DNA of 58,497 nt from assembly GCA_017531925.1 (NCBI GenBank), contig JAFXKD010000020.1, positions 1 through 58,497 of the forward strand, read 5' to 3'. The notes under the pieces were generated by a model. That model did no database searches. It saw only the letters and a list, made by a program, of their open reading frames with translations, and was not told where the DNA came from. Below, in pieces: positions 8,485 to 17,556 of this stretch (positions are counted from its first letter, which is position 1; each line of letters opens with the position of its first letter). The position numbers were made by a program, and so were the translations under genes. Source of the stretch: Clostridia bacterium (GTDB lineage: Bacteria; Bacillota; Clostridia; Oscillospirales; CAG-272).

Positions 8485-9507
8485 ATGAGTCAGGTAGTGA
8501 TCAATATTGAAAACAATGAAATAACGAGCAGAGTGTTCGGTTGCTTTGATGCAAATGTCAAGGCGGTTGAGCGCGCCTTTGACGTGCGCATATCGAATCG
8601 CCGCGCGACCGAGGGGGATGCTATCGTAATAGACGGGCACGAGGGAAGCGTTGCGCTTGCATCGCGCGTGCTCAATCATCTTGTTTCCCTTGCGCAGGGC
8701 GGAGCTGAGATAACGGAGCAGGGTGTTGACTATGCCATTTCAATGGTGAGCGAGGGAGACGGAGATGCTCTTAACGCGAGCTTTGGCGACGATTGTATCT
8801 TCGTTACGAGCAAGGGCAAGCCCATCAAGGCAAAGACGGTCGGTCAGAAGCAGTACGTTGACGCGATAAAAAAGAATACGATAGTTTTCGGTATCGGCCC
8901 TGCGGGTACGGGTAAAACGTATCTCGCGGTCGCAATGGCTGTAAAGGCTTTGCGCGATAAGCAGGTGAGCCGCATCATCCTCACGCGACCCGCAATTGAG
9001 GCAGGAGAAAAGCTCGGATTTTTGCCGGGTGATCTGCAGAGCAAGATTGATCCCTACCTCCGCCCTCTGTACGATGCGCTCTACGATATGATGGGTGTTG
9101 AGAATTACCAGAGCAAGATGGAAAAGCAGATAATCGAGATAGCTCCGCTCGCGTATATGCGCGGACGAACGCTTGATGACAGCTTTATCATCTTAGATGA
9201 AGCCCAGAACGCCACTCCCGAGCAGATGAAGATGTTCTTAACGCGTCTCGGCTTTAATTCCAAGGCGGTTATCACGGGCGACCTTACACAGACCGACCTG
9301 CCGTTCGGACAAAAGAGCGGTCTTGCCATAGCGACGAATATTCTTTCGGATATTGAGGATATCCACATCCACCGCTTTACAGATAAGGACGTCGTTCGAC
9401 ACAAGTTAGTGCAAAAGATCATATTGGCTTACGATAAATTTGAGAAAAAAGCTCAGGAAAATGCAGAAAAAAGAAGAAATGAAGCAAAAACGTTCAAAAG
9501 AAAATGA
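8485..9507 (+). CDS. phoH: PhoH-family ATPase
   Basis: A 340-residue P-loop ATPase of the PhoH/YbeZ family, thought to work with YbeY in RNA metabolism. Walker A is GPAGTGKT (138-145) and Walker B is FIILDEAQN (from 234), with LTRPAIEAGEKLGFLPGD between them. The start at 8485 follows a GCGAGGT ribosome site; a longer in-frame reading would overlap yqfD. The C-terminus is Lys-rich. Confidence 0.94.
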   Translation: MSQVVINIENNEITSRVFGCFDANVKAVERAFDVRISNRRATEGDAIVIDGHEGSVALASRVLNHLVSLAQGGAEITEQGVDYAISMVSEGDGDALNASFGDDCIFVTSKGKPIKAKTVGQKQYVDAIKKNTIVFGIGPAGTGKTYLAVAMAVKALRDKQVSRIILTRPAIEAGEKLGFLPGDLQSKIDPYLRPLYDALYDMMGVENYQSKMEKQIIEIAPLAYMRGRTLDDSFIILDEAQNATPEQMKMFLTRLGFNSKAVITGDLTQTDLPFGQKSGLAIATNILSDIEDIHIHRFTDKDVVRHKLVQKIILAYDKFEKKAQENAEKRRNEAKTFKRK

Positions 9508-9515
9508 GGTAAATT

Positions 9516-9998
9516 ATGAGTCTTAAAATCTATTTTGAAAACGATCAGCAAAAGCATTCCATACATTACAAATTGAAGATGCTCATTCGCCATACGATAC
9601 TTGAGACCCTTGATTATGAGGGTATGGAGAACGACGCGGAGGTAAGCGTTACCTTCGTTGACGATGAGGGCATACGCGAGCTTAATAAGAGATTCAGAAA
9701 TATGGACAAGCCCACGGACGTGCTTTCATTTCCCCTCCTTGACTATGAGGGTGAGAGTGAAGAACCCTTCTTTGATGAGCTTTGCCACAATCTCGGTGAT
9801 ATAGTTATCTCACTTGAACGCGCTATGGCGCAGGCAAATGAGTTCGGACACTCGTTCGAAAGGGAAGTGGCATTCCTCACGGCACATTCTATGCTCCATC
9901 TTCTCGGCTACGATCACGAGCTTTCCGACGAGGACGATGCCGATATGAGAAAACGTCAGAACGATATTATGGAAAGACTCGGGCTTTCGGTGAAGTAG
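9516..9998 (+). CDS. ybeY: Endoribonuclease YbeY / rRNA maturation factor
   Basis: A single-strand endoribonuclease acting in 16S rRNA 3' maturation and ribosome quality control. The zinc-binding signature HSMLHLLGYDH gives H124, H128 and H134 in a 160-residue protein. It also has the family NKRFRNMDKPTDVLSFP segment. It follows phoH by 8 bases. Confidence 0.96.
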   Translation: MSLKIYFENDQQKHSIHYKLKMLIRHTILETLDYEGMENDAEVSVTFVDDEGIRELNKRFRNMDKPTDVLSFPLLDYEGESEEPFFDELCHNLGDIVISLERAMAQANEFGHSFEREVAFLTAHSMLHLLGYDHELSDEDDADMRKRQNDIMERLGLSVK

Positions 9999-10008
9999 GA
10001 GGATGCTT

Positions 10009-10296
10009 ATGTGGAAATTCTTGTCCAGACTGTTTATGGTATTTGGAGCAATAATATTTATTGGCTCGTTTATATTCCTTTGGGCATATTTTTGGGGCTA
10101 CTTAAAGGCAGACTTAGTTGGGCAACTCATCTTAAGATTCCTTTTGCAAGTGATTATGGGTGCTTTTTTGTACTTTCTAGGTGATCTTATGATAAGAGTG
10201 CAAACAGAACACGATACCTTTGAGCGGTTTTTTGGGAAATATGTTAAAAAAGAGCGCAAGTTTATGAAATCCCTTTTTGGGAATTCTATTGAGTAA
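10009..10296 (+). CDS. Small two-segment membrane protein, unknown
   Basis: A 95-residue protein with two predicted membrane segments (about 5-28 and 35-58) and a basic cytoplasmic tail (KYVKKERKFMKSLFG). I do not recognise a family. The second of two close ATG codons is chosen because AGGAGG ends 6 bases before it. It sits where many Firmicutes carry dgkA or a PAP2 gene between ybeY and era, but it has no DgkA motif. Its AT-rich codons differ from the flanking housekeeping genes, suggesting later insertion. Confidence 0.75.
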   Translation: MWKFLSRLFMVFGAIIFIGSFIFLWAYFWGYLKADLVGQLILRFLLQVIMGAFLYFLGDLMIRVQTEHDTFERFFGKYVKKERKFMKSLFGNSIE

Positions 10297-10322
10297 ACAA
10301 TTTATTGTAGAGGAGAATTGTT

Positions 10323-10667
10323 ATGACTAAAGTTATGTCGATCGTATTTATGAGTTTTGGGGTACTATTCATGCTTGCTTCTTTCGGAGTGATTAGTATG
10401 GGACTTGTTGAATTTTTGATTGTACTTGTTTTGGGAGGCGCTGTTTTTTGCTTGGGATTGTCAATAAAAAAGCTGTTAGAAATTGAGAACAATCTCGGTA
10501 GATTTTCTCTTATTCCCAATAAGCAAAAGGAGCCGCTTATCAGATGTGAAAAGTGCAACAGATTGTATCATTTAGATGTAACGGAATGCCCTTACTGCAA
10601 GTTGACTGAACTAAATAACAAGGTGAATGATCTGAACAATTACATAAAATACAGCAAAAAGGACTAA
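10323..10667 (+). CDS. Small membrane protein with C-terminal zinc ribbon, unknown
   Basis: A 114-residue protein with two hydrophobic segments (about 5-25 and 28-48) followed by a cytoplasmic zinc ribbon, CEKCNRLYHLDVTECPYC (two CxxC knuckles, about 76-93), and a short polar tail. The function is not recognisable. It follows the preceding small membrane gene and runs 3 bases into era, so all three are probably cotranscribed. Composition is AT-rich like its upstream neighbour. Confidence 0.78.
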   Translation: MTKVMSIVFMSFGVLFMLASFGVISMGLVEFLIVLVLGGAVFCLGLSIKKLLEIENNLGRFSLIPNKQKEPLIRCEKCNRLYHLDVTECPYCKLTELNNKVNDLNNYIKYSKKD

Positions 10668-10670
10668 TTT

Positions 10671-11558
10671 ATGAAAAGAACAGGATTTATAGCAATAGTA
10701 GGTCGTCCAAACGTTGGAAAATCGACCTTGATGAATAGAATTTTAGGCGAAAAGGTGGCTATCGTTTCCTCGAAGCCGCAGACCACGAGAAACAGAATTA
10801 TCGGTATCCACACGGTGGGCGAGGATCAGTTCGTTTTCCTTGATACTCCAGGCATACATCAGCCCAAAAACAGCCTTGGCGACTTTATGGTAAAGGCGGC
10901 AAACGATTCTATGCACGATGCGGACGCAGTCGTGCTTGTGGTTGACGCGGGCAAGGAGATCACAAGAGTTGAAGAGAATATTATGGAATACGTTAAAAAG
11001 AGCGGTGTTCCCGCCATTCTTGCGCTCAATAAGGTCGATCTCTACACTCGCGATATTATCGCGCAGACGATAACCGCTTACGCATCCAAATGCGATTTCG
11101 ACGCCTTCGTGCCGATCTGCGCTAAGAAGGGCGAGCAGGTGGATGCTTTGCTTGACGAGCTTGCAAAATTCCTCTCCGAGAGCGATTGGTTCTATCCCGA
11201 CGATATCGTTACCGATCAGCCCATTCGTCAGATGGCGGCAGAGATTATCCGCGAAAAGATACTAAGAACTTTAAATAAGGAAATTCCCCACGGAGTTGCC
11301 GTGGTTATCGAGGAATTCCGCGACGAGCCAACTATGGTGACTATCCGCGCAGAGATCTTCTGCGAAAAGGAATCCCATAAGGGAATTATCGTCGGAAAGG
11401 GAGGCAAGGAGCTTAAAATGGTCGGCTCCTATGCTCGCGAGGATCTTGAAAAGCTCCTTGATAAAAAGGTCTATCTCAACCTTTGGGTAAAGGTCAAGGA
11501 AAACTGGCGCGAGAGCGCAAGAACGGTCGGTAACTTCGGTTATCACGAAGAGGAATAA
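10671..11558 (+). CDS. era: GTPase Era
   Basis: A Ras-like GTPase that binds the 3' end of 16S rRNA during 30S assembly. The 295 residues show G1 GRPNVGKST (11-19), G3 DTPG and G4 NKVD. A C-terminal KH domain has the GIIVGKGGKELKMVG signature. AAAAGGA precedes the ATG. The downstream recO is the usual partner in this gene order. Confidence 0.98.
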   Translation: MKRTGFIAIVGRPNVGKSTLMNRILGEKVAIVSSKPQTTRNRIIGIHTVGEDQFVFLDTPGIHQPKNSLGDFMVKAANDSMHDADAVVLVVDAGKEITRVEENIMEYVKKSGVPAILALNKVDLYTRDIIAQTITAYASKCDFDAFVPICAKKGEQVDALLDELAKFLSESDWFYPDDIVTDQPIRQMAAEIIREKILRTLNKEIPHGVAVVIEEFRDEPTMVTIRAEIFCEKESHKGIIVGKGGKELKMVGSYAREDLEKLLDKKVYLNLWVKVKENWRESARTVGNFGYHEEE

Positions 11559-11589
11559 AGCATCAAAATTCTGAAAGGAAGGTGAGAAA

Positions 11590-12387
11590 ATGCTATATAC
11601 GGTTGACGGCTTGGTCCTTCGCGTGCAGAATCGCGGTGAGAACGATAGGCTCATAACCTTGCTCACGGCAAACGGCAGGATGAATGCGGTGTGCCACGGC
11701 GCGCGCTCCTTAAAGAGTAAGATGGCAAATCTCACTCAGCCCTTCGTTTACGGAAATTTTGAGATAAACAGGAGAAGCGGAGCATTGCCGTGGGTTCGCG
11801 GCGGCTCCCCTAACGAGGTGTTTTACGGCCTGCGCGAGAGCGTTGAAAAGGTATTTCTTGCCACATATATCTGCGACGTTGCTGCGGATCTTTCGGGAGA
11901 GAATACGGATTGCTCAGAGATACTCAGGCTCACGCTGAATACTCTTTACGCGATAATGACCGATATGCGGCCTCTACCTCAGATAAAGGCGGCTTTTGAG
12001 CTTCGTGCGGCGGCAATATCCGGCTACCGTCCCGACGTTTTGCACTGTGAGGATTGCGGCGCAGAAGGAATGGAAAATACATATTTTGATGTAATGAACG
12101 GCGCGATCGTCTGCTCCTCCTGTCTTGAAAAGCGCGGTGCGGGACTTGGCAAAGGATATTCCTCAGTTTACGATGACGTAAGAGAGAGGAGCGTTCTCGT
12201 TCCGCTTAGACCCGCATCTCTTTCTGCGATAAGATTCGTTCTTTATTCACCACAGGAGAAGATATACTCGTTTACTTTGGCAGAGGCAGAGGACCTCAAT
12301 ACGTTCTCACGGGCGGGTGAGGAGTACCTGCTCAACCACCTCGGACACGGCTTTGATTCACTTGATCTGTATTATTCGATGATTTAA
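11590..12387 (+). CDS. recO: DNA repair protein RecO
   Basis: Recombination mediator that anneals strands and loads RecA with RecR. The 265-residue protein has an N-terminal OB fold (about 1-80, beginning MLYTVDGLVLRV) and a C-terminal helical domain containing a zinc knuckle, CEDCG then CSSC (about 152-178), as in Gram-positive RecO. AAGGAAGGTGAG is a strong ribosome site. mutS2 begins 5 bases after its stop. Confidence 0.93.
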   Translation: MLYTVDGLVLRVQNRGENDRLITLLTANGRMNAVCHGARSLKSKMANLTQPFVYGNFEINRRSGALPWVRGGSPNEVFYGLRESVEKVFLATYICDVAADLSGENTDCSEILRLTLNTLYAIMTDMRPLPQIKAAFELRAAAISGYRPDVLHCEDCGAEGMENTYFDVMNGAIVCSSCLEKRGAGLGKGYSSVYDDVRERSVLVPLRPASLSAIRFVLYSPQEKIYSFTLAEAEDLNTFSRAGEEYLLNHLGHGFDSLDLYYSMI

Positions 12388-12392
12388 AAAAT

Positions 12393-14783
12393 ATGAAATA
12401 TTCTGATAATTTATTTGTTACACTTGAATTTGATAAAATAAAGACACTTCTCTCGGAATGTGCTATGACAGAGGGTGCGTCCGCTATGGCTCTTTCCCTT
12501 GAGCCCACGGACGATCCCGTAGTTATCGTGCGCAGACAGAGGAGGACAACAGACGCGCTCCGCTTGGCTAATGCCAAGGGTATGCCCTCAATACCCAACG
12601 TGCGTGACGTGGGCGCATCCTGCGAGCGCGCTGATAAGGGCGCGGTGCTTTCAATGAGGGAGCTGCTTGACGTGGCGGGAGTATTGCGTGCCTCAAGAAT
12701 GCTTATCGACTATCTCAACGGCAATAAGCTCTTCGATACCTCTCTTGACGAGATCTTCGACAGGCTTATTCCTGACAGAAGGCTTGAGGAGCGCATTTTC
12801 CGTTCTATTATCTCCGAGGAGATGATGGCTGACGAAGCGAGCCCCGCGCTTGCCGAGATCAGACGCAAGATAAGAAACGAAAACAATAAAATAAAAGACA
12901 TCCTTCAGAAATACGTGACCGTCGGCTCACATTCAAAATATCTGCAGGAAAATATCGTTACTATGCGTAACGGCAGATACGTCGTTCCCGTAAAGGCGGA
13001 GTGCAAGAACGAGGTCAAGGGCTTGCTTCACGATACGTCCGCATCGGGCGCGACTATGTTTATCGAGCCCGCGTCGGTCGTTGAAGCCAATAATGAGCTT
13101 CGTATGCTTCAGTCACGCGAGGAGCACGAGATAGAGCGCATCCTTGCGGAGCTTTCAAGCCTTGTAAGTGACGCCTCGAATGCGATATGGCTCAATTACC
13201 GCAATATCTCCGAGATCGCGTTCTATTTCGCCTGCGCAACTCTTAGTCAGAGAATGAACGGCACGTGCCCCGGGATATCAAAGGGAAGGACCGTAGATCT
13301 TAAAAGAGCGCGCCATCCTCTTATCGATAGGGATAAGGTCGTTCCGGTGGATCTTTCCATCAACGGTGGAAACGATACTCTTATAATCACGGGTCCCAAC
13401 ACCGGCGGTAAAACGGTTACGTTAAAGACGCTCGGACTTTTCGCGCTTATGGCGCAATCGGGCTTGCATATCCCCTGCGACGAAGGAAGTGAGCTTTGTA
13501 TATTTGACAATATCTATGCGGATATAGGCGATGCGCAGAGCATCGAGCAGAGCCTTTCCACGTTTTCATCCCATATGGTAAGCATCGTCAAGATGCTTGA
13601 CGGAATAACCGAAAACAGCCTTGTTCTTTTCGATGAGCTTTGCGCGGGAACGGACCCTGTTGAGGGCGCGGCTCTTGCTCATTCTATAATCGAGGCTGTA
13701 AGAGAAAAGCGCGCTATGTGTATGGCAACCACACACTACGCAGAGCTTAAGGCGTACGCGCTTCAGACAGAGGGCGTTTGTAACGCGAGCTGTGAGTTTG
13801 ACGTTGCTACTCTGAAGCCCACCTACAAGCTTATAATCGGCACTCCGGGTAAATCAAATGCTTTTGCCATCTCCACAAAGCTCGGTCTTGACGAGAGCAT
13901 CGTTGAGAGGGCAAAGACCTTCCTTGGCTCGGATGACAGAAATTTTGAAACGGTCATTGAAAAGCTTGAAAGCAGCAGAATAGAAATGGAAAAGGAGCGA
14001 GAGAGAGCTGAGCAGCTCCGCGAGGAATACGAGCGCTTTAAGGCGGACAACGAGAAGCTACTTAACAGAAAGCTTGCAGAAGCCGATAAAACTCTTGAAA
14101 AGGCAAGGGAGAAGGCAAACGCCATGGTGCAGAGCGCAAAGGCGTCAAGCGATTACATCCTCGCTGAGATGGACAAGCTACGCAAGCAGAGGGAGAGCGA
14201 AAGACTCTCCGACGATATCGACGAGGCACGCAGAAAGATGCGAGCATATCTTCGCGAGAACGAGAGCAAATTCAACCCCGTTGAAGAAAAGGTGGATAAG
14301 GAGTACGTCCTTCCGCGTCCGCTTCGCGCAGGTGATGAGGTATATATCGTCAATATAGATAAGAACGGCTTTGTTGTTGAAGCACCCGACAAAAACGGAA
14401 ACGTAACAGTTCAGGCGGGTATTATAAAAACCAAGACCAAGGTAAAAAACCTCAAGCTTATAGAGAATTCACCGTCCTTTACCGATAGATCGGGCAAAAA
14501 GGCAAGCACGCGCGACTACAAGGCAACGGTCAGCCGTGATTGCCGCGACGAGATAGACCTTCGCGGAATGAACGGGGATGAGGCTTGGTTCAAGGTCGAT
14601 AAATATCTTGACGAGGCTATGCTCGTGGGATACAGCACCGTTCGTCTTATTCACGGAAAGGGAACGGGCGCGCTCAAAAAGGCGCTTTGGGAATACCTGC
14701 GCCGCGACAGCCGTATAAAGTCTTATCGGATAGGTCAGTACGGCGAGGGCGACGGCGGTGTGACCGTGGTTGAGCTTAAATAA
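12393..14783 (+). CDS. mutS2: Endonuclease MutS2
   Basis: A MutS2 family protein that resolves branched DNA or rescues stalled ribosomes, depending on species. The 796 residues contain the MutS core/clamp, a Walker A GPNTGGKT (334-341), the Walker B segment LFDELCAGTDP, a long coiled coil (about 515-630) and a C-terminal Smr nuclease domain (about 720-796) with DLRG and HGKGTG motifs. Length matches the family. No good ribosome site precedes the ATG, so translation may be coupled to recO. Confidence 0.96.
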   Translation: MKYSDNLFVTLEFDKIKTLLSECAMTEGASAMALSLEPTDDPVVIVRRQRRTTDALRLANAKGMPSIPNVRDVGASCERADKGAVLSMRELLDVAGVLRASRMLIDYLNGNKLFDTSLDEIFDRLIPDRRLEERIFRSIISEEMMADEASPALAEIRRKIRNENNKIKDILQKYVTVGSHSKYLQENIVTMRNGRYVVPVKAECKNEVKGLLHDTSASGATMFIEPASVVEANNELRMLQSREEHEIERILAELSSLVSDASNAIWLNYRNISEIAFYFACATLSQRMNGTCPGISKGRTVDLKRARHPLIDRDKVVPVDLSINGGNDTLIITGPNTGGKTVTLKTLGLFALMAQSGLHIPCDEGSELCIFDNIYADIGDAQSIEQSLSTFSSHMVSIVKMLDGITENSLVLFDELCAGTDPVEGAALAHSIIEAVREKRAMCMATTHYAELKAYALQTEGVCNASCEFDVATLKPTYKLIIGTPGKSNAFAISTKLGLDESIVERAKTFLGSDDRNFETVIEKLESSRIEMEKERERAEQLREEYERFKADNEKLLNRKLAEADKTLEKAREKANAMVQSAKASSDYILAEMDKLRKQRESERLSDDIDEARRKMRAYLRENESKFNPVEEKVDKEYVLPRPLRAGDEVYIVNIDKNGFVVEAPDKNGNVTVQAGIIKTKTKVKNLKLIENSPSFTDRSGKKASTRDYKATVSRDCRDEIDLRGMNGDEAWFKVDKYLDEAMLVGYSTVRLIHGKGTGALKKALWEYLRRDSRIKSYRIGQYGEGDGGVTVVELK

Positions 14784-14859
14784 GGGCAGCTTTTAGCTCT
14801 GTTTGTGGCAAATGCTACAAAAAATCAGCAAAAAAGCTTAAAAATCATCAAAAAACATC

Positions 14860-14889
14860 TTGTCAAATTATTTGCATTTATGCTATAAT
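14860..14889 (+). promoter_or_regulatory. Promoter of the PRPP synthetase gene
   Basis: TTGTCA (14860-14865), 18 bp, TATAAT (14884-14889) with an extended TG upstream of the -10. Confidence 0.7.
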
Positions 14890-14925
14890 AAGTCATAATT
14901 TTATATTTTCGGGGGATAGGCTTCT

Positions 14926-16038
14926 ATGAAAAAAGAACTTTACGGAGAATTACGCGTAATCGGTATGAAGGGCTGCGAGGAATTTGTATCGCAGGTTGAC
15001 TCGTATCTTAAGGAGTGGAGAGGATCCGCACCCGAGGATACTTTCGTCGTTGATCACGAATGTCCTCGATTCGGTACGGGTGAAGCAAAGTGCGTTATCC
15101 ACGAGACGCTTCGCGGAGACGACGTTTACATTATCACCGATTGCTTTAATTATAGCGTTACCTACAAGATGTACGGTATGGACGTTCCTATGAGTCCCGA
15201 CGACCACTATTGCGATCTTAAGAGAACGATAGCGGCTATCGCAGGTAAGGCAAGGCGAATCACCGTTATTATGCTTATGCTCTACGAGGGCCGCCAGCAC
15301 AAGAGAAGCGCGAGAGAGAGCCTTGACTGCGCACTTATGCTTCAGGAGCTTATCGGAATGGGAGTAACGAATTTCCTTACCTTTGATGCTCACGATCCCC
15401 GAATTAACAACGCAGTTCCGCTTTCGGGCTTTGATAATGTTCAGCCCACCTATCAGATGATCAAGGCGCTTATAAAGAACGTTCCCGATATCGTTGTTGA
15501 TAAGGATCACCTCGTTATGATATCTCCCGACGAGGGTGCTATGCAGAGATGTATGTACTATTCTTCCGTGCTTGGTATTGACATCGGTATGTTCTATAAG
15601 CGCAGAAATTATTCCATAATCGTTAACGGAAGAAATCCGATCGAGGCTCACGAATACCTCGGCTCCGATCTTCACGGAAAGGACGTGATCATAGTTGACG
15701 ATATGATCGCCAGCGGAGAGAGCCTTCTTGACGTTGCAAAGCAGCTTAAGGATAAGGGCGCAAAGAGAATATTCAATTTTGCGACCTTCGGACTCTTCAC
15801 AAGCGGATTTGATAAATTTGATAAGGCTTATGAGGAAGGTCTTATCGATAAGATATTTACCACTAACCTCGTGTACCATAAGGCCGAGCTTCACGATAAG
15901 GAATGGTGGTGTGAGGTCAATATGTGTAAATACGTGGCGTTCCTTATTGATACACTTAACCACGACGACACGATCAGCCGCCTCATCGATCCTGTTGATA
16001 GGATCAATAACGTACTTGTTAAATACGGAAAAAGATAA
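14926..16038 (+). CDS. prs: Ribose-phosphate pyrophosphokinase, long clostridial type
   Basis: Makes PRPP from ribose 5-phosphate and ATP for nucleotide, His and Trp synthesis. The PRPP-binding loop VIIVDDMIASGES (about 246-258) and the N-terminal RGDDVYII segment are clear. At 370 residues it is longer than the usual ~315. The classical PYFGYARQDR catalytic loop is replaced by MLMLYEGRQHKRSARES, which keeps the Arg and Lys positions in altered context. The C-terminus also carries extra sequence. This is a divergent branch seen in Clostridia, and activity is inferred. It has its own promoter and terminator. Confidence 0.88.
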   Translation: MKKELYGELRVIGMKGCEEFVSQVDSYLKEWRGSAPEDTFVVDHECPRFGTGEAKCVIHETLRGDDVYIITDCFNYSVTYKMYGMDVPMSPDDHYCDLKRTIAAIAGKARRITVIMLMLYEGRQHKRSARESLDCALMLQELIGMGVTNFLTFDAHDPRINNAVPLSGFDNVQPTYQMIKALIKNVPDIVVDKDHLVMISPDEGAMQRCMYYSSVLGIDIGMFYKRRNYSIIVNGRNPIEAHEYLGSDLHGKDVIIVDDMIASGESLLDVAKQLKDKGAKRIFNFATFGLFTSGFDKFDKAYEEGLIDKIFTTNLVYHKAELHDKEWWCEVNMCKYVAFLIDTLNHDDTISRLIDPVDRINNVLVKYGKR

Positions 16039-16044
16039 GATCCC

Positions 16045-16073
16045 GCCCGACTCCTATGTGAGTCGGGCTTTTG
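16045..16073 (+). terminator. Terminator after prs
   Basis: Perfect 9-bp stem GCCCGACTC / GAGTCGGGC (16045-16068) followed by TTTTG. Confidence 0.9.
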
Positions 16074-16105
16074 CTATTGAACGATAAATTGGGATTTAGC
16101 GGTAT

Positions 16106-16449
16106 GTTAGCACAAACCCACTTGTTGTTTCGTCCACCTTTTCAAAGGTGGCTCTCCACGAGTAGTGGCGCCTGCGCGGCGCGAGCGCATTTCGGCCTTT
16201 TCTTTTGTTAGCTTTTCTTTGGGCCTACATAGGCAAAGAAAAGCGGCTAAAGAATTTTGGTATCTGAAAATAGTGCCGCTAATTTTAACGACCTCTCATC
16301 AGTTATCCACTTTTTCTTTGACGAAACAAGCGCAAAGAAAAAGTTCCCAAAAAGAAACGCTGTATGCGCTCAAGCCGCGCGGCTCTGCTACACGCAGGGC
16401 GACCGCTTTTGAAAAAGCGGTGCAAAACAACCTGTTGGTTTGTGCGAAC
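16106..16449. repeat. Hairpin-mosaic element 6 with long inverted arms
   Basis: The 529-base gap between prs and the DUF1385 gene holds no convincing gene. From GTTAGCAC (16106) to GTGCGAAC (16442-16449) the two halves are diverged inverted copies of each other. Each arm has an ACAAACC...GTTGTTT stretch, an outer hairpin (left CCACCTTT/AAAGGTGG, 16134-16151; right ACCGCTTTT/AAAAGCGGT, 16402-16421) and an inner hairpin (left GCTTTTCTTTG/CAAAGAAAAGC, 16211-16244; right ACTTTTTCTTTG/CAAAGAAAAAGT, 16309-16344). Stem sequences differ between arms while pairing is kept. It resembles the left end of element 1. Confidence 0.8.
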
Positions 16450-16567
16450 AGTGTGCGCAATAAATCAAAATTTGAAATTTCGTTTTATTCACAAAACGTT
16501 CATAATTCTGTAGTATAATCAAATGTTAGTAATTTATCTTGCCATTTTTGGCGGAACGGAGAAATAT

Positions 16568-17515
16568 ATGTCAGAAAATAACAAAGCTTGTATTGCAAGG
16601 AAAACCTCTATAGGCGGTCAGGCGCTGATAGAGGGAATTATGATGCGCGGTCCCAAGAAAAGCGCAATGGCGGTCCGCAATCCACAGGGCGAGATGGTCC
16701 TTGAAACGTGGGATAATGAGCCCGCGGATAAAAAGCCAGGTCTTATCGATAAGCTCAGAAAGGTCCCCGTAGTGCGCGGCGTTTTCAACTTTGCCATCAC
16801 TCTTATCAGTGGCTATAAATCGCTTATGAAGAGCGCGGAGATAGCGGGCTTTGAGGATGAGGATGAGAAAGAGAGCAGCAAGGGAATGATGGCTGTAGTC
16901 GGCGTAGTTGCTAGCGTGCTTGGTATCTGCCTCTCGGTTGGACTTTTCATACTTTTGCCCACGTTTTTGTACGACCTTATTGCAAAGCTCTTGCCTGCGA
17001 TAGCGGGGAACAGAATATTAAAATCGATATTTGAGGGTGTCCTTAAAATAGCGATACTCGTTGCGTATATGGCGGCGGTATCAAAAATGAAGGATATTGA
17101 GCGCACCTTCCGTTATCACGGAGCGGAGCATAAGACCATCTTCTGCTACGAGGCGGGACTTGAGCTTACGGTCGAGAACGTTCGTAAGCAGGGACGCTTC
17201 CATCCCCGTTGCGGAACATCCTTCCTTATCGTTATGCTCCTTGTAAGCATATTCATCGGAATGATCATTCCGCCGGAGCTTCCCACGCTGATAAGAACGC
17301 TTATAAAGGTGCTTCTTCTTCCTCTTACGATGGGAATCGGCTACGAATTTATCAAATTTGCGGGCAGACACGAGAACGCGTTTACAAAGATTCTCTCCGC
17401 GCCCGGTCTCTGGATGCAGAGAATAACGGTGCTTGAGCCCGACGATTCTATGATAGAATGCGCCATCACCGCCGTTAAAGAGGTCATCCCCGACGACGGC
17501 TCGGATCTCATTTAA
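16568..17515 (+). CDS. DUF1385 family membrane protein
   Basis: A 315-residue protein with the N-terminal GGQALIEGIMMRGP signature that defines DUF1385. Membrane segments lie near 100-150 and 165-185, and near 225-270. A conserved YHGAEHKTIFCYEAG motif (about 190-205) contains histidines and a glutamate that could bind metal. Function is unknown; in many Firmicutes it neighbours prmC/prfA. The start at 16568 is set by GGAACGGAG upstream. It ends in a terminator shared with murE. Confidence 0.9.
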   Translation: MSENNKACIARKTSIGGQALIEGIMMRGPKKSAMAVRNPQGEMVLETWDNEPADKKPGLIDKLRKVPVVRGVFNFAITLISGYKSLMKSAEIAGFEDEDEKESSKGMMAVVGVVASVLGICLSVGLFILLPTFLYDLIAKLLPAIAGNRILKSIFEGVLKIAILVAYMAAVSKMKDIERTFRYHGAEHKTIFCYEAGLELTVENVRKQGRFHPRCGTSFLIVMLLVSIFIGMIIPPELPTLIRTLIKVLLLPLTMGIGYEFIKFAGRHENAFTKILSAPGLWMQRITVLEPDDSMIECAITAVKEVIPDDGSDLI

Positions 17516-17527
17516 CTTAAAAATCAA

Positions 17528-17556
17528 AACTCCCACCGACGAGGTGGGAGTTGTTT
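17528..17556 (+). terminator. Terminator between convergent DUF1385 and murE-like genes
   Basis: Perfect 10-bp stem AACTCCCACC / GGTGGGAGTT with loop GACGA, flanked by A and T runs and usable from both sides. Confidence 0.88.

Noticed and set aside
14950..15963. 337-codon open frame antisense to prs
   Set aside because: The plus strand has a clear PRPP synthetase with promoter and terminator. The antisense frame has no ribosome site or recognisable domain and reflects codon bias.
16165..16518. 117-codon frame in the prs-DUF1385 gap
   Set aside because: It runs through the hairpin repeats of element 6, lacks a ribosome site and has no protein-like pattern.
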